A DNA stretch of 19,539 nt, from contig CAMHRH010000007.1 in NCBI GenBank assembly GCA_946187605.1, forward strand, positions 1-19,539, in the 5' to 3' direction. The notes below the pieces were generated by a model. That model did not search any database and was not told the origin of the DNA. It was given only the letters and a program-made list of their open reading frames with translations. The DNA comes from an uncultured Candidatus Saccharibacteria bacterium (GTDB lineage: Bacteria > Patescibacteriota > Saccharimonadia > Saccharimonadales > Saccharimonadaceae). Below, piece after piece: positions 15,085 to 19,539 of the stretch. Made by a program: the position numbers and the translations under genes. Position 1 is the stretch's first letter. Every line of letters starts with the position of its first letter.

Positions 15085-15094
15085 AAAGTCTAAA

Positions 15095-15301
15095 ATGGCT
15101 TACGAACATACTAATTCCAAGGGTGTAAAATACTATCTTCATAAGTCCGAGGTTACTCTTCGTGGCGGCAAACCACAGACTATTTATTTCTTCACTAAGG
15201 TAGCAAAGAATGCAAAGGGTACCCCATGCGATCTTCCAGATGATCGTGAGGTTAACGAAAACCCACGCAACGGCTTCTTGACTGTTTCCCGCAAAAAATA
15301 A
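15095..15301 (+). CDS. Small conserved protein of the Patescibacteria MAYEHTNSKG type
   Basis: The protein has 68 residues. The sequence MAYEHTNSKGVKYYLHKSEV, then TLRGGKPQTIYFFTK, LPDDREV and NENPRNGFLTVSRKK, matches a small protein family I recall as widespread in CPR genomes but without known function (unverified). It is basic, has one cysteine, no signal and no TM segment, and is predicted to be a compact beta-rich cytoplasmic protein. It is a self-contained unit with a consensus-like promoter, a good Shine-Dalgarno and its own terminator, which suggests high expression. Confidence 0.87.
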   Translation: MAYEHTNSKGVKYYLHKSEVTLRGGKPQTIYFFTKVAKNAKGTPCDLPDDREVNENPRNGFLTVSRKK

Positions 15302-15327
15302 TTAGTATTAGTAGGATTATTTAGAGT

Positions 15328-15357
15328 AAAGACCGCTATCAATCTAGCGGTCTTTTT
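15328..15357 (+). terminator. Rho-independent terminator
   Basis: The stem GACCGCTA (15331-15338) pairs with TAGCGGTC (15345-15352) around a six-base loop. It is extended by A-T pairs and followed by a five-T tail. It lies 26 bases after the stop of the 68-residue protein gene and directly before the promoter of the lexA-like gene. Confidence 0.93.
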
Positions 15358-15361
15358 GTTG

Positions 15362-15367
15362 TATCAT
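15362..15367 (+). promoter_or_regulatory. -10 box (TATCAT) for the lexA-like gene, leaderless
   Basis: TATCAT ends 6 bases before ATG 15374, with no Shine-Dalgarno. It sits immediately after the terminator tail. It argues for ATG 15374 over the in-frame TTG at 15356, which falls inside the terminator T tract. Confidence 0.5.
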
Positions 15368-15373
15368 ATAACC

Positions 15374-15721
15374 ATGGGAAGTCCTACAAAGAAACAGCGT
15401 GCCTTGCTAAAGTTTATCCAAGATTTTACCGTAGACAATGATTTTTCGCCTTCGTATCGCGAGATTCAGCACGCTTTAGGTCTTAAATCCGTCTCTGCTG
15501 TTGCAGAGCATATTAATAACTGTGTTGCTGCTGGCTATCTAAAGAAAATTCCAAATGCCGCCCGTTCATTAGAGGTGATACCGCTCGAAAACCACGAAGA
15601 GACCCAGCGGCTATTCCAGAAGAAAATCGCCGAATTGTCAGAAAAGCCCGATTCTCCTGAAGTTCGCGACGATATCGCTACGCTCAAGGCTGCCGCAAAG
15701 CTGTTAGACCTAGCAATCTAG
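15374..15721 (+). CDS. LexA-like DNA-binding protein lacking the peptidase domain
   Basis: The protein has 115 residues. Residues 1-70 match the LexA winged-helix DNA-binding domain: TKKQRALLKFIQDF (helix 1), FSPSYREIQHALGLKSVSAV (24-43, helices 2 and 3, the recognition region), NCVAAGYLKKIP and the wing ARSLEVIP. Canonical LexA then has an S24 serine/lysine self-cleavage domain to about 200 residues. Here there is only a charged helical tail (EETQRLFQKKIAELSE; DDIATLKAAAKLLDLAI), which could dimerise. It should bind DNA as a repressor but cannot be inactivated by RecA-stimulated self-cleavage. The target operators are not identified. Confidence 0.88.
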   Translation: MGSPTKKQRALLKFIQDFTVDNDFSPSYREIQHALGLKSVSAVAEHINNCVAAGYLKKIPNAARSLEVIPLENHEETQRLFQKKIAELSEKPDSPEVRDDIATLKAAAKLLDLAI

Positions 15722-15733
15722 CCTGCAAAATAG

Positions 15734-15739
15734 TAAAAT
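15734..15739 (+). promoter_or_regulatory. -10 box (TAAAAT) for the sugar transferase gene, leaderless
   Basis: TAAAAT ends 7 bases before ATG 15747 in the 25-base gap after the lexA-like stop. No Shine-Dalgarno is seen. Confidence 0.45.
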
Positions 15740-15746
15740 AATAGAG

Positions 15747-17177
15747 ATGAAAAAAGAACCCGGTTTTATATACCGTATCTTTCTAGTTTTTGGCGACGCA
15801 TTAGCGATTATCTTTTCTTTCTCGTTTGCGTATTATTTTCGCACTCACATAGACTCGCGCCCTTACTTTTTTGATTCAGAGCTAGTAGATTTTATTCTAT
15901 CTAATCTCGTATTATTACCGGTCTGGCTAATTATTCTTTTGTGTCTAGGAGTTTACAAAAACCGAATTATTGCACGGCCATTCGCCCTTGCCGGTAGGTT
16001 AATGCTTGCCAGCATCCTCGGCGTCATGTCGATTATTACTTATGATTTCTTTGTGAATAATACGACAATTGCGACGAGCTCACTTTTTCCAGTTCGCGGC
16101 ATAGCGGCACTGACGGCGCTCTTTTGTTTTGTAACGCTTATCGTTGAGCGCGCTATCATATCGCTCATTCGTCGCTTCTTCTTGCGCCGTAGTGTCGGCC
16201 TCATCCGTGCGGTTATTGTGGGCGATAGTCAGAATACCACGCAGCTTCTAATGGGTATTTGGCCAGAGACTGGCTATAAAGTAGTTGGTGTTGTCGCTAA
16301 AGATAAATATGTTCCGAATGAATGGAAGAAACGCCAATATGACTCGCTCGAAAAAGCCCTCAAGAACCTTCGCCCAGATGCTATTATCCATACTGGCGGC
16401 AAGAATATCGAAGAGGTTAACCGCATGGCAATTAATCACCATGCACTATACTATTACTCGCCCGAGCCTGATTCAATAATCACGCTTAGCGGCAAGGTGG
16501 AGTTCATTGCTGCGGTGCCAATTGTCTTAATTCGCCCTACGCCGCTTCATGGCGCAGCCGCAACGTATAAACGATTAATTGACATTATTACTAGTCTCAT
16601 CCTTACGGTTATCGCTTCGCCATTCATGCTCGCGGTCTTTATTATCCAAAAGATTGTCGAGCCAAAAGCTCCGGCAATCTATAAAGATATACGCCTGACG
16701 CGCTTCGATCGTGAATTTGGCCTATATAAATTCCGTAGCATGAAGCAGGAGTTTTGTGGCCTGACTCCAGAGCAGGCTTTTGAAAAAATGGGGAAGCCAG
16801 AGCTAATTGAAAAATATCGCAAGCAGGGCGACTATCTTAAAAATGACCCACGCTATACGAAGCTTGGCAGTTTTTTGCGCAAAACCTCACTCGACGAGTT
16901 GCCGCAGTTTATTAATATCCTAAGGGGGGACATCTCGTTGATTGGGCCGCGCGCACTTCAGCCAATCGAACTAAAAACTTACGGTGACCGCAGTCTAATT
17001 TTGTCTGTAAAATCTGGCCTTACTGGTCTAGCGCAAGTATCTGGCCGCCGCGACATCTCGTTCGATGAGCGCCGTGCTTTAGATGTGTACTATGTCCAGA
17101 ACTGGTCACCGGCACTTGATGTTTCAATCTTTTTGCGCACCATTGCGACCGTCTTGAAACATGTGGGCGCAAAGTAG
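15747..17177 (+). CDS. Polyprenyl-phosphate sugar-1-phosphate transferase (exopolysaccharide/glycan initiating enzyme)
   Basis: The protein has 476 residues. Four to five N-terminal TM helices (about 8-145) precede a nucleotide-binding-like cytoplasmic domain (RAVIVGDSQNTTQLLMGIWP, YKVVGVVAK). The C-terminal catalytic domain follows from about 273 (YKRLIDIITSLILTVIASPF). Family signatures are LYKFRSMK, DPRYTKLGSFLRKTSLDELP with the catalytic Asp383-Glu384 pair, and QFINILRGDISLIGPRAL, then SGLTGLAQVSGRRD. Such enzymes move a hexose-1-phosphate from an NDP-sugar to undecaprenyl phosphate at the inner membrane face. An insert of about 25 residues (GLTPEQAFEKMGKPELIEKY) separates KFRSM from DPRYT. 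It likely starts a surface glycan; the two glycosyltransferases at 7.8-9.9 kb could extend it (inference). Sugar specificity is unknown. Confidence 0.92.
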   Translation: MKKEPGFIYRIFLVFGDALAIIFSFSFAYYFRTHIDSRPYFFDSELVDFILSNLVLLPVWLIILLCLGVYKNRIIARPFALAGRLMLASILGVMSIITYDFFVNNTTIATSSLFPVRGIAALTALFCFVTLIVERAIISLIRRFFLRRSVGLIRAVIVGDSQNTTQLLMGIWPETGYKVVGVVAKDKYVPNEWKKRQYDSLEKALKNLRPDAIIHTGGKNIEEVNRMAINHHALYYYSPEPDSIITLSGKVEFIAAVPIVLIRPTPLHGAAATYKRLIDIITSLILTVIASPFMLAVFIIQKIVEPKAPAIYKDIRLTRFDREFGLYKFRSMKQEFCGLTPEQAFEKMGKPELIEKYRKQGDYLKNDPRYTKLGSFLRKTSLDELPQFINILRGDISLIGPRALQPIELKTYGDRSLILSVKSGLTGLAQVSGRRDISFDERRALDVYYVQNWSPALDVSIFLRTIATVLKHVGAK

Positions 17178-17178
17178 C

Positions 17179-18288
17179 ATGACTGCGCGAAGTAAAAAAA
17201 TCGTCCGCGTTTCGCTAGTCGGCATTATTGCGAATATCTTGCTTACGATTTTTAAAACTATTGTTGGTCTTCTATCGAATTCCATTGCGATCGTTCTTGA
17301 TGCAGTAAACAACCTAAGCGATGTAATGTCGAGCGTCGTCACAATTATTGGCGCTCATTTTGCCGGCAAAGAGCCAGATCGCAAGCACCCAATGGGCCAC
17401 GGTCGTTCGGAATATATTAGTGCGACAATCATCGCAATCCTCATACTGTACATTGGTCTAACGGCGCTCGTAGAATCGGTGCGCAAGATAATCTCGCCAG
17501 AACAGGTGAATTATAGCGTTACAACTGTAATTGTTGTGGTTGCTGCTATCTTTGTAAAAGTCGCAGTCGGTATATACTATCGTCGTAGCGGTAAAAAACT
17601 AGAGTCGCACGCAATATTAAACTCTGGCCTAGATGCTCTATACGATGCGGTAATTTCTATTGCAACGCTAATCGCCATCGTAATATACTTTGCCTGCGGT
17701 TTGTGCATTGAGCCATTTCTTGCTGCCGGCATCTCTATCTTTATCATTGTTTCCGGTATCAGAATGCTCCGCGAAGCTTTTAGTATAATCCTTGGGGAGC
17801 GTATGGATGCGACGATTAGTCGCAAGATAAAAAACGAAATATCAAAGCGACCAGAGGTTAAAGGAGCGTTTGATTTAGTCGCGCATGACTATGGCTCCGG
17901 TACGATAATAGCCTCAGTCAACATCGAACTAGATTGTCGATTAGACGCGTCCGAAATTGACGATATCTCGCGAACAATTCAAAAAGAAATCTATCGTAAG
18001 TATCGTGTATTATTAAGTTCGATTGGCATTTACGCGATAAATCTCCATGACCCTACAATCAAAGACTTATGGCAAAGGACAAGAAGCATATTAGACAAGT
18101 ACGAACACGTGATTCAGATGCATGGCTTTCATGTAGGCCTAGAAGATAAGGAGATTTCTTTTGATGTCGTTATAGACTTTGCGGTTAATAATCGGCGCAA
18201 CTATTACCAAAAAATACAAAAAGAAGTTAGAAGAGAACTATCAGACTATACGGTAAATATTACGCTCGATTCCGATTTTAGTGATTAA
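17179..18288 (+). CDS. Cation diffusion facilitator transporter, probable Mn(II)-type site
   Basis: The protein has 369 residues from ATG 17179, one base after the upstream stop; an in-frame ATG at 17161 would overlap by 17 bases. CDF proteins are dimeric proton/metal antiporters that export divalent cations. Seen are six TM helices (about 8-200), DAVNNLSD (41-48) in TM2, PDRKHPMGHGRSEYI (66-80) in the following loop, and LDALYDAV (151-158) in TM5. The metal-site quartet reads Asn44, Asp48, Asp152, Asp156. Zinc CDFs usually have His-Asp-His-Asp, while N-D-D-D is the pattern I recall for streptococcal MntE, so manganese export is the best guess. The cytoplasmic tail (about 205-369) is nearly twice the usual length. 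The 3' end overlaps the convergent kinase gene by 11 bases. Confidence 0.92.
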   Translation: MTARSKKIVRVSLVGIIANILLTIFKTIVGLLSNSIAIVLDAVNNLSDVMSSVVTIIGAHFAGKEPDRKHPMGHGRSEYISATIIAILILYIGLTALVESVRKIISPEQVNYSVTTVIVVVAAIFVKVAVGIYYRRSGKKLESHAILNSGLDALYDAVISIATLIAIVIYFACGLCIEPFLAAGISIFIIVSGIRMLREAFSIILGERMDATISRKIKNEISKRPEVKGAFDLVAHDYGSGTIIASVNIELDCRLDASEIDDISRTIQKEIYRKYRVLLSSIGIYAINLHDPTIKDLWQRTRSILDKYEHVIQMHGFHVGLEDKEISFDVVIDFAVNNRRNYYQKIQKEVRRELSDYTVNITLDSDFSD

Positions 18289-18874
18289 AGTAAACACTTT
18301 GCTTCGGTTTGATATGCTCGAAATCTTTCCTCGCAATCAATCCCCATTCACTTAAAACTTCCTCAATTCGTTCTAGCACGTCACCTGGCGTATTTCTTCC
18401 ATTGACTTTCCGCACATACACGCCATTCATTTCTAGCACTCGCGTCATGCCGGTAATCGTCCTTTCGTATGAGTTTTGCCTACGTTCAATCGCCGCGCGC
18501 GTATCGTCGACGCGTTTTCGCTCGACTAGGCGTCGCCACAACTCTCCGCGCGGCACATCTAAAATAATTGCGCCAGTAAGATTCTTGAGCTCGTCATGCT
18601 CAATCATCCAATATACCTGTTGTACGCTCGTTGGAAAACCGTCTAAGACTATTTGTCGTCGAGAATTGTGTGCTTGCGCAAAAACACCACGCATTGCTTG
18701 AAAAGCTTTCTCGTCGTCGAAAGTCATACCGTATTGTAAAGCTCGCGTAACATCGCGGTCGCGTAGTCCCATGAATAATTCGCGCGACGAAGCAAGATAC
18801 CAACCGTATTTTCGCTGAAGCATATTCGCCTGAACGCTTTTTCCGCTACCAGGAGCGCCAAACAGTGCTATCAT
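18278..18874 (-). CDS. Adenylate kinase-like nucleoside monophosphate kinase (divergent)
   Basis: The protein has 198 residues. P-loop GAPGSGKS is at 6-13, LDGFPTSVQQ at 77-86, a short LID without zinc cysteines, and RKRVDDTRAAIERRQNSY (119-136) with the Arg and Asp residues of the ATP side. These fit the adenylate kinase fold. By eye alignment to E. coli Adk, the two AMP-binding arginines are changed: R36 falls on Met35 and R88 (FPRT) on Thr82 (FPTS). ATP binding looks intact, while the acceptor nucleotide may differ. It is therefore not named adk. The ATG overlaps the stop of the six-TM gene (ATGA), so the two are coupled. Its C-terminal codons overlap the convergent CDF gene. Confidence 0.83.
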   Translation of the reverse strand: MIALFGAPGSGKSVQANMLQRKYGWYLASSRELFMGLRDRDVTRALQYGMTFDDEKAFQAMRGVFAQAHNSRRQIVLDGFPTSVQQVYWMIEHDELKNLTGAIILDVPRGELWRRLVERKRVDDTRAAIERRQNSYERTITGMTRVLEMNGVYVRKVNGRNTPGDVLERIEEVLSEWGLIARKDFEHIKPKQSVYFNH

Positions 18875-19458
18875 GCAGCCTTCAAACGATTAGAGCTTAA
18901 TAGCAATCCGAAGAAAGAGAAGAGATATGCCGTCTCAAACCAAAGAATATTTTGCATAAAGAAATCAATTCGGAGCAGGTCACAAAATATGAAGAATATT
19001 CCGTAGACTATGAATAGTGTCCCAAACACTAAGATGCCGCGACTTCTCGTGATGGCCACGGTTACGATTCCGATCAGCGACATGATTGCGAACATGGCGC
19101 CCGCGAAGAAACGATGAATGTCTGATGATGCGCAATCTTCTGGCAAATGCGGTGCTATTGAGAGCGCCATAAACGTCAACACGAATCCATACATTAAGAA
19201 GCGCCAAATAAAACTACGTATGCCTGCGTTGGTAATAAGATAACAAACCAACATTACGCAAATAGAAATATTTAATGCACAGAACGTAAAGATACTCCAA
19301 GCATTCAACCCTACGTAGCGACTAATCGTAAGCGACGCATTGCCCAAGTATTCATCGAACAGCCAATTGTATCCAATTATCAAAATTGCTTCTAAAGAAA
19401 AGATTGCTGTCGATATCCAGAGTAATCTGTTGCTGCGTGCCTTTTCGTCTTGCTCCAT
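18871..19458 (-). CDS. Six-TM integral membrane protein (DUF998-like?)
   Basis: The protein has 195 residues. Six hydrophobic helices are visible at roughly 14-33, 52-75, 82-101, 114-134, 140-160 and 165-188. A short charged N-terminus (MEQDEKARSNR) and a short C-terminus both lie inside. The loop APHLPEDCASSDIHRFFAGAMF, with a Pro-Glu-Asp turn and HR before a small-residue helix, resembles DUF998/Frag1-type proteins. That assignment is tentative and function is unknown. It leads a two-gene leftward operon with the kinase-like gene. The start is supported by a -10 box ending 6 bases upstream. Confidence 0.78.
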   Translation of the reverse strand: MEQDEKARSNRLLWISTAIFSLEAILIIGYNWLFDEYLGNASLTISRYVGLNAWSIFTFCALNISICVMLVCYLITNAGIRSFIWRFLMYGFVLTFMALSIAPHLPEDCASSDIHRFFAGAMFAIMSLIGIVTVAITRSRGILVFGTLFIVYGIFFIFCDLLRIDFFMQNILWFETAYLFSFFGLLLSSNRLKAA

Positions 19459-19464
19459 GCCTAT

Positions 19465-19478
19465 ATGATATCATTATA
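19465..19478 (-). promoter_or_regulatory. -10 boxes for the six-TM/kinase-like operon
   Basis: On the minus strand TATCAT (19470-19465) ends 6 bases before ATG 19458, predicting a leaderless message. A perfect TATAAT (19478-19473) lies 2 bases further upstream and would give a leader of about 8 bases. No clear -35 is present for either. Confidence 0.5.
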
Positions 19479-19539
19479 GATAATATGGAAGCAGAGAATT
19501 TGAAAACATAGATTCCTTCTTTGAAAACACCTTTTTTAA
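19474..19539 (-). other. Right-edge stretch: short open frame and direct repeat, unassigned
   Basis: On the minus strand a frame is open from the right edge to TAA at 19476-19474 (21 codons ending SNSLLPYYL). It could be the end of a gene starting beyond the window, but it is too short to judge. On the plus strand TTTGAAAACA occurs twice, at 19499-19508 and 19520-19529, with a 21-base period. An ATG at 19485 gives only eight codons before a stop. I assign no gene here. Confidence 0.2.

Noticed and set aside
15356..15373. TTG start for the lexA-like gene
   Set aside because: The TTG lies in the T tract of the upstream terminator and upstream of the TATCAT box.
17161..17178. Upstream ATG of the CDF gene
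   Set aside because: It would overlap the sugar transferase by 17 bases without a Shine-Dalgarno; ATG 17179 abuts the stop and begins a typical CDF N-terminus. It is not excluded entirely.
18309..18701. 130-codon plus-strand frame opposite the kinase-like gene
   Set aside because: It is Arg/Ser-rich shadow translation; the minus strand has the P-loop and DGFP motifs.

Overview
The window looks like chromosome of a member of Candidatus Saccharibacteria (TM7, Patescibacteria/CPR). This rests on family recognition, not a search. The clues are a secreted lysozyme-like protein with LGFP repeats, a very large multi-pass membrane protein with a CPR-type C-terminus, a 68-residue protein of the MAYEHTNSKG type, a LexA reduced to its DNA-binding domain, a compact SmpB, and short intergenic gaps. 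TGA is a normal stop (for example 7041-7043 and 7817-7819), so the CPR lineages that read UGA as glycine do not fit. No stretch over 300 bases lacks a gene; the longest gap is 5919-6107. I see no tRNA, rRNA, CRISPR array or insertion sequence.

Layout. (1) 1-5918 is a surface/secretion block. A leftward pair comes first: a membrane-anchored protein (1167-1757) and a secreted transglycosylase-like/LGFP protein running off the left edge (1-1195). A 1043-residue multi-pass protein (1842-4973) is divergent from them. A lipoprotein (5010-5918) is convergent with it, with a hairpin terminator between. Codon choice in most of this block differs from the rest of the window. (2) 6108-9864 holds a dihydrouridine synthase, an alpha/beta hydrolase and two glycosyltransferases (GT4-like, GT32-like). 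(3) 9877-12123 holds smpB and aspS, ending in a strong terminator. (4) 12193-15301 holds two small exported proteins, a leftward MurC-like ligase, a two-TM protein divergent from it, and the 68-residue protein. (5) 15374-19458 holds the LexA-like regulator, a polyprenyl-phosphate sugar-1-phosphate transferase, a CDF metal exporter, and a leftward pair (six-TM protein and adenylate kinase-like protein).

How the parts could work together. The sugar transferase, the glycosyltransferases and the Mur-like ligase would supply envelope glycans and peptidoglycan precursors. The LGFP protein, its membrane-anchored neighbour, the large multi-pass protein and the lipoprotein are exposed or exported. In an epibiont of actinobacteria they are reasonable candidates for host-wall binding or transport, but that link is inference from context.

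The clearest recurring signal is that about ten genes have a TATAAT-like box ending 6-11 bases before the start codon and no Shine-Dalgarno sequence. This predicts leaderless or near-leaderless mRNAs. Genes starting inside operons, or with true leaders, often keep a GGAGG-type site. The same rule moves several starts inward (dus, smpB, the MurC-like gene, the lexA-like gene).
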